From Cyclobacteriaceae bacterium (GTDB lineage: Bacteria; Bacteroidota; Bacteroidia; Cytophagales; Cyclobacteriaceae): a DNA stretch of 64,000 nucleotides. Each line of letters starts with the position of its first letter. Position 1 is the stretch's first letter. A program made the position numbers and the translations under genes. Location of the stretch: the NCBI GenBank assembly GCA_025808415.1, contig CP075525.1, positions 3,519,501 to 3,583,500 of the forward strand. Direction: 5' to 3'. The notes under the pieces were generated by a model. The model saw only the letters and a program-made list of their open reading frames with translations, was not told the origin of the DNA and did not search any database. Of this stretch, positions 12,701 through 21,531 are shown one piece after another.

Positions 12701-12773
12701 GCAAATCACAACAGTCGCCCGATAGTTATTACAAAAAGGTTTCATGTCAAAGATCGTTTACTGAAAGCAAATC
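3783..12773 (-). CRISPR. Type II-C CRISPR array, 137 repeats and 136 spacers
   Basis: The 36-nt repeat reads CATGTCAAAG...AAATCACAAC on the plus strand. In the usual type II orientation (minus strand) it begins GTTGTGATTTGC and ends CTTTGACATG. Repeats start at 3783, 3849, 3915 and so on to 12743. I followed every start: 116 intervals are 66 nt, 18 are 65 and 2 are 67, so spacers are 30 nt with a few of 29 or 31. All repeats read the same except the last (12743), which matches only over 31 nt. Three spacers are present twice. The repeat orientation implies crRNAs read from right to left, opposite to the cas genes. Apparent ORFs across the array are artefacts of the 66-nt (22-codon) period. 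Confidence 0.98.
12743..12773 (-). repeat. Degenerate terminal CRISPR repeat
   Basis: The match to the repeat runs from 12743 to 12773 and then breaks: the last five bases (ACAAC) are replaced by GGTTT. In crRNA orientation this removes the first five bases GTTGT of the repeat, including the TTG that could serve as a -33 element. Degenerate repeats usually mark the oldest, leader-distal end of an array. Confidence 0.85.
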
Positions 12774-12845
12774 GGTTTGGGAGAATACCGCAAGTTACTT
12801 AACCAAAGTTACACTTAACCCAAATTGTAGTCATCAGTAAATGCC

Positions 12846-13466
12846 CTAAAGTTCCTTAAAATCAATTTCAATCTTCATGGCCTGCAATAATTTCAATTGT
12901 TCAATGAACTTGTCCTTAACGGCCATCCGAACTGCAACCTTCATAAATCCTTTTCCAGAAAAGTTCTGATCCAAAATATTCAATTCATAATCTTTAACCA
13001 GGCGCATGACCTCACGTGAAAAAGTATAATCGTATAGTAAATCCATTTCTTGTCTGACCTCCTCAACCACAATGGAAGCTTTGCTTATAGCATCCGCAGC
13101 AGCAGCACGATAGGCGCTGATCAATCCACCCACGCACAGTTTAACACCGCCAAAATAACGCACCACCACAATCAGTACATTGGTAAGGTTGACTGAACGG
13201 AGTTGACCGAGAATAGGATCACCGGCCGAGTGGTTTGGTTCACCATCATCAAAGGCCCGAAACCGGCCTTTATCCGCACCCAGCATCCAGGCATAGCAAT
13301 GGTGACTGGCATCAAAATATTTTTTTCGCAGTGCGCTAAGATTGGCTTTGATGTCCTCCTCGGTTTTTACCGGATACGCAAAAGCGAGGAATTTGCTACC
13401 TTTTTCCTTAAACAGGCCTTCCGAGGGTTTCTCCAGCGTACGAAAACTATAGTCCTGAGCGTGCAA
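12846..13466 (-). CDS. IMPACT/YigZ family protein
   Basis: Family of conserved proteins linked to translation control (IMPACT homologues); the exact role in bacteria is unsettled. With a TTG start at 13466-13464 the protein is 206 aa, the usual family length, beginning LHAQDYSFRTLEKPSEGLF. Family signatures are KEKGSKFLAFAYPV, DASHHCYAWMLG, DDGEPNHSAGDPIL and VVVRYFGGVKLCVGGL, followed by the C-terminal DUF1949-like part. An upstream ATG at 13574 gives 36 more residues but overlaps the divergent gene start and runs through a likely promoter, so I rejected it. The gene ends 72 bases from the CRISPR array and has no visible link to it. Confidence 0.85.
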   Translation of the reverse strand: MHAQDYSFRTLEKPSEGLFKEKGSKFLAFAYPVKTEEDIKANLSALRKKYFDASHHCYAWMLGADKGRFRAFDDGEPNHSAGDPILGQLRSVNLTNVLIVVVRYFGGVKLCVGGLISAYRAAAADAISKASIVVEEVRQEMDLLYDYTFSREVMRLVKDYELNILDQNFSGKGFMKVAVRMAVKDKFIEQLKLLQAMKIEIDFKEL

Positions 13467-13487
13467 CGTTTGGGGGTGGTTTAGCGT

Positions 13488-13518
13488 CAAAGTAAGGTAT
13501 CCTTGACAATTCGTGCAA
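13488..13518 (-). promoter_or_regulatory. Bacteroidota-type promoter for the YigZ-family gene
   Basis: On the minus strand a TTG (13518-13516) is followed after 20 bases by TTACTTTG (13495-13488), close to the TTG / TAnnTTTG consensus of Bacteroidota. Its position just upstream of the TTG codon at 13466 supports the shorter protein. Confidence 0.45.
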
Positions 13519-13568
13519 CCTATTATAAACCATACTGTCTCTATACCTGAAAACTGAAACATAAAACC

Positions 13569-14378
13569 ATGCAAAAACTGAGTATCCTATTATTCCTGCT
13601 GATCGGTTCGCTGGCATCGGCACAAAACCGGCAAACCATTAACATTGATCCCTTTACCAAAATTTCGTTTGGCGTATCCGGAAATGCCTATGTTAAACAA
13701 GGATCAACCCAGCGTGTAGAGGTAGAAGCATCAAAAGAAACCCTGGAGAAAATTGACATAAAAGTAGAAAACGGAAAACTGGTTATCCGCTCCAAAGAAC
13801 GTTGGGTAAGCTGGAGTTGGGGCAAAGAAGACCGTGTAACGGTATACATTACCGCCAAAGATATCCGTGGGTTAAGCGTAAGCGGTTCAGGCGACCTGGA
13901 AACCCAAACCAAAATTGTGACCGGTGACCTGGATCTTAAAGTAAGCGGAAGCGGATCGTTGAAAGCCGAAGTAGAAGCCAATAACCTTGATGCCAGTGTA
14001 TCGGGTTCCGGAAGAATAAAATTACGTGGCAAGTGTAACAACATGGAAAGCGGTATCAGCGGCTCCGGTGATATAGAGGCCGATATTGCCGTTGCCAATC
14101 TGCTGGATGTAAGCATTTCCGGCTCCGGTAAATTGATTGCTACCGGAAAAGCCACTAACGTAAAGACCAGCATCAGCGGTTCGGGAAGCATCCGTGCAGC
14201 AGAGTTTGAAGTTGAATCAGCGGATATTAAAATTGCCGGATCGGGAAGTGTTGAGATTAATGTTAAAAGCGAACTCAATGCCAACATCAGCGGAAGCGGT
14301 AGTGTTCGTTACAAAGGCAGCCCCAATCATGTTAATGCCAACTCCAGCGGAAGTGGGAAGGTGAGAAAAATTTCTTAG
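13569..14378 (+). CDS. Secreted GIN-domain (DUF2807) protein
   Basis: 269 aa with an N-terminal signal peptide (MQKLSILLFLLIGSLASAQ). The rest is a right-handed repeat of short beta strands built around SGSG turns (GLSVSGSGDLETQ, LKVSGSGSLKAE, ASVSGSGRIKL and so on about every 20 residues), which is the putative auto-transporter adhesin head GIN domain (DUF2807) common in Bacteroidota. It is presumably periplasmic or at the cell surface. Function is unknown. It is divergent from the YigZ-family gene and has its own terminator downstream. Confidence 0.85.
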   Translation: MQKLSILLFLLIGSLASAQNRQTINIDPFTKISFGVSGNAYVKQGSTQRVEVEASKETLEKIDIKVENGKLVIRSKERWVSWSWGKEDRVTVYITAKDIRGLSVSGSGDLETQTKIVTGDLDLKVSGSGSLKAEVEANNLDASVSGSGRIKLRGKCNNMESGISGSGDIEADIAVANLLDVSISGSGKLIATGKATNVKTSISGSGSIRAAEFEVESADIKIAGSGSVEINVKSELNANISGSGSVRYKGSPNHVNANSSGSGKVRKIS

Positions 14379-14431
14379 CTACAAGACAGAAAGACTTTAG
14401 TAGCAAGACTTAATAAAAGAACAGTATAATT

Positions 14432-14458
14432 AAGCGGGGCATATTGTCCCGCTTTTTA
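14432..14458 (+). terminator. Rho-independent terminator of the GIN-domain gene
   Basis: Stem AAGCGGG (14432-14438) with CCCGCTT (14448-14454), followed by TTT. It lies between two convergent genes and slightly overlaps the stop codon of the lysoplasmalogenase gene on the other strand. Confidence 0.75.
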
Positions 14459-15142
14459 GTTGTTAGTCGAAGGCTTGCTGTCTTTTAACAACCCGGTTAC
14501 AATAAAAAACTGGGCAGCACTATAGGTGAGCATAATCCAAAAACCGGATAGGGGCACGGGTTCTAAAAATTTATCTACAGCCAGTAAAGAATCCGACATC
14601 ATAAACAGAATTGCACCACCAAACACATAAGCAAAACTGGCCGCTGACGTTCGCCCAAAACGAAATAATGCATTCAGCACCATTAGGGTAAGTACAGCGG
14701 CATAGATCAGCACCGGCACGGTCATGTCGCCTAACGATGAATAGAGTATAACCACAAGGCCTGATCCGTAAAGAATGATTGGAAAGGCAAAACGAACGCG
14801 TTGCAGCCCCTGCAACGAACTCGTTTCATCATCGTTTCTGAATTGCCTGAAAACAAAAATGTAGAACACATGGGCAACCAAAAATGAAATGAGACCAAGC
14901 ATGAAAAACAACTCACCTTGCTTCATCAGCAACACATCGCCACCCCACGAAAAAATAAGTGCCCCTACCACCATAAAAGAAGGTGCCCCTCCTTGTTCGC
15001 GCAGGGTGAAGTAATAGTATGCCAATAATAGCAACAGAAGAGCAGGCTTGGTTACCTGGTGCAATTCAGGCAAGGTTATAAGTTGCGTTATCAACTCGCC
15101 TATGGTCGCTAAAGCAAAAAGAACCAGGGATATTTTTTTCAT
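14456..15142 (-). CDS. Lysoplasmalogenase (YhhN/TMEM86 family)
   Basis: Integral membrane protein of 228 aa with about eight hydrophobic segments. The family hydrolyses the vinyl-ether bond of lysoplasmalogens in eukaryotes; the bacterial substrate is less clear. Visible family traits are KPALLLLLLAYYY near the N-terminus, FSWGGDVLLM with its conserved Asp, and FMMSDSLLAVDKF in the C-terminal half. Starts with ATG, 25 bases after the stop of no close partner on this strand: the MFS gene ends upstream at 15168, so the two may be co-transcribed. Confidence 0.85.
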   Translation of the reverse strand: MKKISLVLFALATIGELITQLITLPELHQVTKPALLLLLLAYYYFTLREQGGAPSFMVVGALIFSWGGDVLLMKQGELFFMLGLISFLVAHVFYIFVFRQFRNDDETSSLQGLQRVRFAFPIILYGSGLVVILYSSLGDMTVPVLIYAAVLTLMVLNALFRFGRTSAASFAYVFGGAILFMMSDSLLAVDKFLEPVPLSGFWIMLTYSAAQFFIVTGLLKDSKPSTNN

Positions 15143-15167
15143 AGCCTACTCTAAATAAATGGGTGCT

Positions 15168-16355
15168 CTATGATTCTGGCATCTTTTTCATCCGCGTATG
15201 CCGAATCCAATGGGTGATAAGGTAAACAAAAGCGATAAAACAAAGTACTGAGCAGGTAAAGAACGTAACAAAGAAATTTGACGAATTATTGGCATAGATA
15301 AACCCGGAGGCAAAAGCCCCCACTCCAATGCCCATCTCCATAAAAATATATAAACTGGATATACCCCTGCCTTTATGGTTCTCATCGCTTAAGTCTGTAG
15401 CCCAGGCCAGTAACGTTGGCGAGGTTGTGCCTTGTGCTACACCGTACACCATAATAGCAATCATCAAATCTTGCGGAGTTGAGCCAAACGCCAGCAACAT
15501 CATCGATACGGTGGCTATGGCCGATGACACCATCAATACCCTTCGCCTGCCGTAGCGATCGGAAGCTTTACCGGCAATTAATCGCACCGAGAGTGAAGCA
15601 ACCGTTAAAATGGTAAAAAGTAAACCCTTGTTCTTGATCCCTACAAATTCACCAAAATCAGGTATTATCGTGTACACTGCTCCGTAGGAGTACGCAGTAA
15701 GCAACATAACGATACACGTTACTAATACCCTTGGTTCAAGTAAGTCGCGTTTGTGAATTTTAAATACTTCGGTAGTGAAGCCTTGTCGTTGCGACAGGGT
15801 TTCCTTTACACCCATTACGATAAGAATGGATGAGATGGCAAAACCGGATGATGTATAGAACATGGCATCGAGCCCGAAGTTGTTGGCCATGGCTCCACCA
15901 ATAGCGGGGCCAGCCGCCATACCCACCGTACCTGCTGTTCCCAACAACCCCATAGCCTCACCGCGCTTGTTGGCCGGAATGATATCCGATAAATACGCTG
16001 TTAACCCGGTAGGCGTAAACCCTGTTGAAAACCCATGAACCAATCGAAGTAACAGAAAACCAAATACCGTTGAAATGGCGGGGTAGAACATGCTACTAAA
16101 AAAGCAAACCAGTGAACCAATTACCATTACAGGCTTGCGACCCACTTTATCCGCCATCTTTCCACTGAATGGGCGTGATACCATGGCGGTAACGGTGAAT
16201 AGTGAAATGATGAGGCCTTTATATTGTGCACCACCCAGACTTGTAAGGTATGCCGGAAGCTCCGGAATAAGCATATTAAAGCTGGCAAAGAACAGCAGCG
16301 AACTCGCACAGAGCAGCCAGAACTGACGGTTGTAAACGGATGGGTTACTTTTCAA
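15168..16355 (-). CDS. MFS transporter
   Basis: 395 aa, about 12 transmembrane segments, major facilitator superfamily. The loop between TM2 and TM3 reads GKMADKVGRKPVM, the family's signature, and a related one (GKASDRYGRRRVLM) is repeated in the second half. Substrate cannot be predicted; such proteins in Bacteroidota are often drug or sugar exporters. Its start overlaps the end of the TlpA-like gene by 11 bases, so it is in an operon with prfB and that gene. Confidence 0.88.
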   Translation of the reverse strand: MKSNPSVYNRQFWLLCASSLLFFASFNMLIPELPAYLTSLGGAQYKGLIISLFTVTAMVSRPFSGKMADKVGRKPVMVIGSLVCFFSSMFYPAISTVFGFLLLRLVHGFSTGFTPTGLTAYLSDIIPANKRGEAMGLLGTAGTVGMAAGPAIGGAMANNFGLDAMFYTSSGFAISSILIVMGVKETLSQRQGFTTEVFKIHKRDLLEPRVLVTCIVMLLTAYSYGAVYTIIPDFGEFVGIKNKGLLFTILTVASLSVRLIAGKASDRYGRRRVLMVSSAIATVSMMLLAFGSTPQDLMIAIMVYGVAQGTTSPTLLAWATDLSDENHKGRGISSLYIFMEMGIGVGAFASGFIYANNSSNFFVTFFTCSVLCFIAFVYLITHWIRHTRMKKMPES

Positions 16356-18045
16356 TTTCTTCTGCGAGTAAACGGTCTAATTCTTTACTGATGGAGGATT
16401 CGCTCGGGCGCATGGCATTCAGGTTTACAAAGTTGCCCTTTTTGTCGATAAGGATGTAGCGGGGAATTGCCTTTATATCAAATAATGCAACGGCATCAGC
16501 ATTTGATCCAATGCGAAAATGATTGGTGAGGAAGGGGCGATCAATGTTGTATCGCTTAAGCGCTTTTCGCCACGCTTCGCTATCATCATCAATCGAAAGA
16601 TAAACGAAAGCTACACGCGCCTTATATTTTTCCACCAATTCCATGGAGGCCGGCATCTCGCGAATACACGGTCCACACCAACTTGCCCACACATCAATGT
16701 ATACCGGGCGGTAGCCTCGTGCAGCCTGTAAAAATTTGTTGAACCGCTCTTCATCTTCTTTGCCGCTGAGGTAACGTTCCTTTTCAGATGTTATGTAATC
16801 CGTAAACTGATCTTTCAAGGGTTGTGCCTTTTCAAGATCGGCCACAATGGATTCTTCAAGCGGTGTGGCCTTAAGCACATTGTAGTTATTCCAAAATGTT
16901 GAATCATAATCGATGGAAAGCAACTTGTCCCGGTCCGGCTCTTTTCCTTTGAACGGCTTTATGTCGGTGGTTACGATGTCGGTGGTAATAAGCTCAATAT
17001 GGAAATTATGGGTAGACTTCAACCGTGGCTGATAGGTTCTTCCATCCTTCAAAGAATGGTAGAGGAAGTACTTTCCGTCTATCTTTTTAAAAATCGAAAA
17101 GGTATAAACCGTATCGATGGAAGACTGCCCGGTAAATTCAGATTTAACAATAGCATAGTTTGACGTAGTGATGTGTAAGGTTCCTTTCTGCTTATTCTTC
17201 CAGGGAATGCCCGTGCTAAGCAAGGTAGAATCTCGCTTTAGCTTATACTGGATTACATAAACCTGTTCATTATCATATTCGGTTATGCCCTCCAGTGTAA
17301 ATTCGTAAGCATTTAAGTTTTTACGGAGATGGCTCACTTCATTTGCGTAGTGCAATCCATACACGATTGAAGAGGAGCTTTTTGCCTGGTAACCCACCGG
17401 ATCAGTACCCATAATGGAATACAAAGCTATGGGCACATGGCCACTCGCTACTTTGGTATTGTCATAACTCCTGCGCAACTGGTTTACACGCACCTCGTCT
17501 TTCCATCCCGGAAAGGGTTGCTGAACTTTATATCCTTTTCGCTTGTACACATCGGCTGCGGCTTCAATCAACCTTCCATAAACCGAATCATCTTTGCAAT
17601 AATGCCGGTAAAAAGTCTGGTACATGAAGGGCTTTGTATAGTAATTGTGTTTGATGTTGGCGAAGGCTCTTTTCACAATGCCTTGTGGCGATAAATCTTT
17701 TCCAAAAACCACAACATCTTTTAACATGGTTTTTGATTGTTTCAGGCTGATGTCCAGTTTTTCAGAGGGATTCTTAACGATTTCATTATCGTACCCCACG
17801 CATGAAATTTTCAAGGAATAATTTTTGGAACGATAGGAAGCGGGTACCCGAAGGGAAAAATATCCATCGGCATTTGAGCTTGTGCCCACCGATGCACCTT
17901 CAATACCAATGGAAGCGTATTGAACAGGCTCCCCTGTGGTAACATCGGTTAGGCGGCCTTCAATAATAAAAACACCCGATGGTTGTGCACCAACCATCCA
18001 AACCGGAAGCAACAGGAAGAGGATGATGATACTCTGCCTCATCAT
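16345..18045 (-). CDS. Carboxypeptidase-regulatory-like plus TlpA thioredoxin-like protein
   Basis: 566 aa, secreted (signal peptide [21 protein letters not shown]). Residues about 25-105 form a carboxypeptidase-regulatory-like beta sandwich ([21 protein letters not shown]). The middle is an unassigned Bacteroidota region. Residues about 435-566 are a TlpA/thioredoxin fold with the redox motif WCGPC near 456-460 and a cis-Pro loop [10 protein letters not shown]. It probably handles disulfides in the periplasm. The start overlaps the prfB stop by four bases (ATGA). Confidence 0.85.
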   Translation of the reverse strand: MMRQSIIILFLLLPVWMVGAQPSGVFIIEGRLTDVTTGEPVQYASIGIEGASVGTSSNADGYFSLRVPASYRSKNYSLKISCVGYDNEIVKNPSEKLDISLKQSKTMLKDVVVFGKDLSPQGIVKRAFANIKHNYYTKPFMYQTFYRHYCKDDSVYGRLIEAAADVYKRKGYKVQQPFPGWKDEVRVNQLRRSYDNTKVASGHVPIALYSIMGTDPVGYQAKSSSSIVYGLHYANEVSHLRKNLNAYEFTLEGITEYDNEQVYVIQYKLKRDSTLLSTGIPWKNKQKGTLHITTSNYAIVKSEFTGQSSIDTVYTFSIFKKIDGKYFLYHSLKDGRTYQPRLKSTHNFHIELITTDIVTTDIKPFKGKEPDRDKLLSIDYDSTFWNNYNVLKATPLEESIVADLEKAQPLKDQFTDYITSEKERYLSGKEDEERFNKFLQAARGYRPVYIDVWASWCGPCIREMPASMELVEKYKARVAFVYLSIDDDSEAWRKALKRYNIDRPFLTNHFRIGSNADAVALFDIKAIPRYILIDKKGNFVNLNAMRPSESSISKELDRLLAEEIEK

Positions 18046-19140
18046 TTCGTTACAGAGTCTTCCTGCATGCTGAGTAAAAAGCCTTTGATGAAATCTTCTA
18101 AATCTCCGTCAAGCACGTTTTGCGCATCGGTACGCTCCACACCTGTACGGGCATCCTTCACTAATTTATAGGGATGCAATACATAGTTTCTGATCTGCGA
18201 GCCGAAATCAATTTTCATCTTACCGGCTTCAATCTTGTCACGCTCGGCATGGCGCTTTTCCATCTCTAACTGATAGAGTTTTGATTTGAGCATTTGCATG
18301 GCACGTTCGCGGTTGGCATGTTGCGAGCGTTCTACCTGGCACACAATAACAATTCCGGTGGGTTTGTGGGTTAGCTGAACTTTGGTCTCCACCTTGTTCA
18401 CATTCTGGCCACCGGCACCCCCTGAACGCGAGGTTTGGATTTCAACATCAGCCGGATTTATCTCTATATTAATAGTATCGTCCACTTTAGGATAAACAAA
18501 TACAGAGGCAAATGATGTGTGCCTGCGCTGGTTGGAATCAAATGGAGAAATGCGCACCAAACGGTGCACGCCTATTTCCGATTTCAGCTTGCCGTAAGCA
18601 AAAGGGCCATCTATTTCCAACGAAGCTGATTTTATGCCCGCCACTTCACCCGGTTGGTAATCAATTTGTGATACGGTGTAGCCTTGCTTTTCGCCCCACA
18701 TAATGTACATGCGGTTGAGCATATCGGCCCAGTCGTTGCTTTCCGTGCCCCCCGCCCCGGGGTTTATTTCTATGATCGCACTTAACTGGTCTTCTTCGCG
18801 GCTCAGCATCTTCTTAAACTCCAGTTCTTCCAATGCTTTTAGCGCTTTGGCATACTCGCGGTCCAGCTCTTCTTCGCCTACATCCCCGGCTTCATGAAAT
18901 TCATTGAGCACTTCCAGGTCCTCCAGGAGTTTGTGAATACGCTCGTACGAGTCCGTCCAGATTTTTTTTGCCCGAAGGGCTTTCAATAAAGCTTCAGCCG
19001 TTTTGGGATTGTTCCAAAAATCGGCTTGTTGGGTAATTTGTTCTTCGTCCTTTACTTCAATGATCTTACGATCGTAGTCAAAGATACCTCCTCAAAGCCG
19101 CTGTTCTGGCCTTCAAGTCTTTCAACTGTTCAATGGTCAT
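18042..19140 (-). CDS. prfB: Peptide chain release factor 2 (programmed +1 frameshift)
   Basis: Recognises UGA/UAA stop codons and triggers peptide release. The zero frame starts with ATG at 19140-19138 and encodes 20 residues ending ...ALRRYL before an in-frame TGA (19080-19078). A +1 shift at CTT-TGA restores the frame (GAC at 19079) and gives 365 aa, the normal RF2 length. The main part carries the SPF discriminator tripeptide ([11 protein letters not shown]) and the catalytic GGQ (GAGGQNVNK). The annotated 314-residue open frame from 18986 lacks the N-terminus. It leads an operon with the TlpA-like protein and the MFS transporter. Confidence 0.96.
19077..19092 (-). other. RF2 programmed frameshift site
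   Basis: On the minus strand the sequence is AGGAGG-TAT-CTTTGAC. The Shine-Dalgarno-like AGGAGG lies three bases before CTT, and the CTT codon slips onto TTG/GAC past the UGA. This is the classical RF2 autoregulation element: low RF2 means slow reading of UGA and more frameshifting. Confidence 0.95.
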
Positions 19141-19178
19141 GTGTAGTGATTTTAATTTATGAGGTTACAAGATAGGGG

Positions 19179-19186
19179 CAAATATA
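19179..19186 (-). promoter_or_regulatory. -7 box of the prfB operon
   Basis: TATATTTG on the minus strand fits TAnnTTTG exactly and lies 39 bases upstream of the prfB ATG. A CTG stands where the -33 TTG is expected, 19 bases further up. Confidence 0.5.
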
Positions 19187-19349
19187 CCCATAAAAACGAC
19201 TGAATCAGCGTTGCCGGTGTTTGCTCCGTTAAACGATGAAAGATCCATGTAAGAATTGCCCGAAAAATGCACTTTTCCTTTTTTCAATTTCGAATAGCTT
19301 CGGGATCATTACTAAACTTTATCAAGTCCCCCAAAATCTACCTTAACGC

Positions 19350-19493
19350 ATGGAAACCCTCCGTCAGTTCTTCAAGCATTGTATGCTTTTTCAAAGCCGG
19401 GAAACAACAAACATTATTTACGGCATTATTATGTGGTTTAGTTTCGGGTTGTTTGTTTACGCGATATACAGTACCATAACCCTTCAGCCCTAA
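19350..19493 (+). CDS. Possible small single-span membrane protein
   Basis: An ATG at 19350 opens a frame of 47 codons ending TAA at 19491-19493. The predicted peptide has a charged N-terminus (METLRQFFKHC) and one hydrophobic span (IIYGIIMWFSFGLFVYAIY). It ends 8 bases before the start of the DUF1801-like gene on the same strand. Unrecognised; the support is only codon flow, topology and spacing. Confidence 0.4.
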   Translation: METLRQFFKHCMLFQSRETTNIIYGIIMWFSFGLFVYAIYSTITLQP

Positions 19494-19501
19494 CTTGCCC
19501 C

Positions 19502-19960
19502 GTGCGCATAACCAAAGCCTCAACAAATGCCCATGTTCAAAACTTAAAGAAAAATTCCAGGGCCATACCTTTGCCGTTGGAGGAAACCTTTAGCAACCTG
19601 GTGGGTTTATTGGAACCGGTGCAAGCGAGTTTTGAAATCAGGGTCAACAATCCTCAGCACTATGAACTATGGACTACCCACATCTACCGTACCTTTAGCC
19701 AAAAAGCGCGCTACAAAAAAGGGTTAATGTTCGCTTCGGTTATCGTTTTCTCAAAATTTGTGAGTTTCTACTTCTATCCTTTGTACCTGAACAAAGAACT
19801 GAAAAATCAATTGAGTGATGAGCTCAAACCCTTTGTCGGTGGTGAAAGTTGTTTCCGCTTTAAAAAACCTGACGATATCCCGCACTCCGAACTCAACCGT
19901 TTAATCTCGGATGGGTTTGCTTATTATTCCGGGCAGGGCTGGATAGAAGAAAAAAGCTGA
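19502..19960 (+). CDS. DUF1801-like (YdhG/CyaY-like fold) protein
   Basis: 152 aa from a GTG at 19502; a shorter start at a downstream TTG is possible. The stretch FEIRVNNPQHYELWTTHIYRT, the central strands GLMFASVIVFSKFVSFYFYP, and the C-terminal CFRFKKPDDIPHSELNRLI resemble DUF1801 proteins, small cytosolic proteins of unknown function. The resemblance is judged by eye, so the family call is tentative. It follows a possible small membrane protein and is convergent with the MocR-type regulator. Confidence 0.5.
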   Translation: MRITKASTNAHVQNLKKNSRAIPLPLEETFSNLVGLLEPVQASFEIRVNNPQHYELWTTHIYRTFSQKARYKKGLMFASVIVFSKFVSFYFYPLYLNKELKNQLSDELKPFVGGESCFRFKKPDDIPHSELNRLISDGFAYYSGQGWIEEKS

Positions 19961-19999
19961 GCGAATTATTAATCAAAGGCCAGTGATGCCCTGAAACTT

Positions 20000-21433
20000 T
20001 TAGTACTGATCCTTTATCAGTCGTGCCAGGGTTTTAATACCATCTTCAATCCGGTTGCTCCAGGGTTCGCCAAAGCTTAGGCGGAAACAATTCTCAAACC
20101 GTGCCTGGCCTGAAAAAATCTGTCCGGGTGCAATACCAATGTTATGCTTCAAGGCACGCTTGTGCAGTTTATAGGTATTCACTTTCGGGTTGAGTTCGAT
20201 CCATAATGTAAAGCCACCTTGCGGGCGGGTAACCCGGGTATCTTCCGGAAAATATTCCGATATCGCCTGTATGTAACGAAGCGACTGGGTGTGCAATGCT
20301 TTTCGCAAATGGCGCAGGTGTAACTCATAACGGCCATTGGCTAAAAAATGTGCAATGGCGGCTTGGGCCAACGTATTGGTTGATACCGTGTGCATCCGCT
20401 TTAAGCGAATCACTTGTTCTTTAAACCTTCCGGGGATGGTCCACCCCACGCGGTAACCCGGTGCCAGTGATTTTGAAAAGGATGAACAGTGCAGCACCAA
20501 TCCTTTTTTATCAAACGACTTGCACGTTTTGGGCCGTGTTTTCCCAAAATACATTTCACCATAAATATCGTCTTCAATCAAGGGAATTTCCTTTTTGGCC
20601 AACAACTCCACCAATTGCTTTTTTTTGTCATCCGGCATACAACTGCCTAACGGGTTGTTGAAGTTGTTTACAAACAAGCAAGCCTTAATATCGAAGCGGG
20701 CAATGGCATCGTCCAACTCCTGAAGGTTTACTCCGTTAACCGGGTCAGTCGGTATCTCCACCACCTTCAGGCCATGGCTTTCCATCGCCTGAAAGATGCC
20801 ATAATAGGTGGGGCTTTCAATGGCCACCGAATCGCCAGGTTTGGTAACGGCCTTCATGCAAAGCGATAATGCTTCAACACATCCAGCCGTCACCACAATA
20901 TCCTCCTCTGCCGGTGTGCCACCCCAATTAAAGGCTTGTCTGGCAATCAACCTGCGCAATGCGGTGTTTCCCTGAATGTGTTCATAGTTTATACAGCTTG
21001 TCTTTGAGTCACGCAATGCCTGTGCTACCGATTTATTCAACTTTGCAGTGGGGAGCAATTCATAAGAAGGGACACCCATCGAAAAATGAATCAGGTTGTC
21101 AGAAGCCAGGTCGTGATACACGCTGTTAATCATTTCGTCTACACTCACGGGCACAGCATCTTCAGGAGGTTCACAACAATTTGGCAGTTCAGGAAAATTC
21201 AGGGGCGTGAATTTTACATAGTAACCCGACTGAGGTCGTGCTTCAATCAATCCCTTACTCTCTAAATGATAATACGCCTGAAAGGCCGTACTTAAACTTA
21301 TACCCTGCTCTTTGCTCAATGCACGTACCGATAAAAGTTTGTCACCCACTTTTAACGACTTTTGTTCAATCAACCGTTCTATACGTTCTGCAACTTCCAG
21401 GTATAAATGATCGGGACGGGTTAAAATTTTCAT
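20000..21433 (-). CDS. MocR-type regulator (GntR HTH fused to aminotransferase)
   Basis: 477 aa. Residues about 1-75 are a GntR winged helix (RPDHLYLEVAERIERLIEQ, LSVRALSKEQGISLSTAFQAYYHLESKGLIEARPQSGY). The rest is a fold-type I PLP aminotransferase domain with NNFNNPLGS, IEDDIYGEMYFG and the PLP-lysine region HCSSFSKSLAPGYRVGW. MocR proteins use PLP as an effector and usually control a neighbouring gene. Here that is the divergent EamA transporter 98 bases away. Confidence 0.92.
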   Translation of the reverse strand: MKILTRPDHLYLEVAERIERLIEQKSLKVGDKLLSVRALSKEQGISLSTAFQAYYHLESKGLIEARPQSGYYVKFTPLNFPELPNCCEPPEDAVPVSVDEMINSVYHDLASDNLIHFSMGVPSYELLPTAKLNKSVAQALRDSKTSCINYEHIQGNTALRRLIARQAFNWGGTPAEEDIVVTAGCVEALSLCMKAVTKPGDSVAIESPTYYGIFQAMESHGLKVVEIPTDPVNGVNLQELDDAIARFDIKACLFVNNFNNPLGSCMPDDKKKQLVELLAKKEIPLIEDDIYGEMYFGKTRPKTCKSFDKKGLVLHCSSFSKSLAPGYRVGWTIPGRFKEQVIRLKRMHTVSTNTLAQAAIAHFLANGRYELHLRHLRKALHTQSLRYIQAISEYFPEDTRVTRPQGGFTLWIELNPKVNTYKLHKRALKHNIGIAPGQIFSGQARFENCFRLSFGEPWSNRIEDGIKTLARLIKDQY

Positions 21434-21531
21434 AACAAACTGATATGGTCAAAATTAATAAAACTGAAACTGTTCTTTTACCGTAATTAGAAGAAAATTT
21501 GCTGCAAAAAAGATCAACACCTGCATTAAAC

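Noticed and set aside
3822..12840. Many open frames with repeated HVKDRLLKANHN or CQRSFTESKSQ across 3.8-12.8 kb
   Set aside because: They are translations of the CRISPR repeat. The 36 + 30 nt period is 22 codons, so frames stay open by arithmetic, not by selection.
12774..12845. TTTACTGA on the minus strand as an anti-repeat right of the array
   Set aside because: Only eight bases match, with no further pairing to the repeat. The region shows just a short direct repeat (ACTTAACC).
13688..14287. 199-codon minus-strand frame opposite the GIN-domain gene, and similar frames opposite the S74 gene
   Set aside because: Shadow frames from repetitive Gly/Ser-rich coding sequence, with no plausible protein features.
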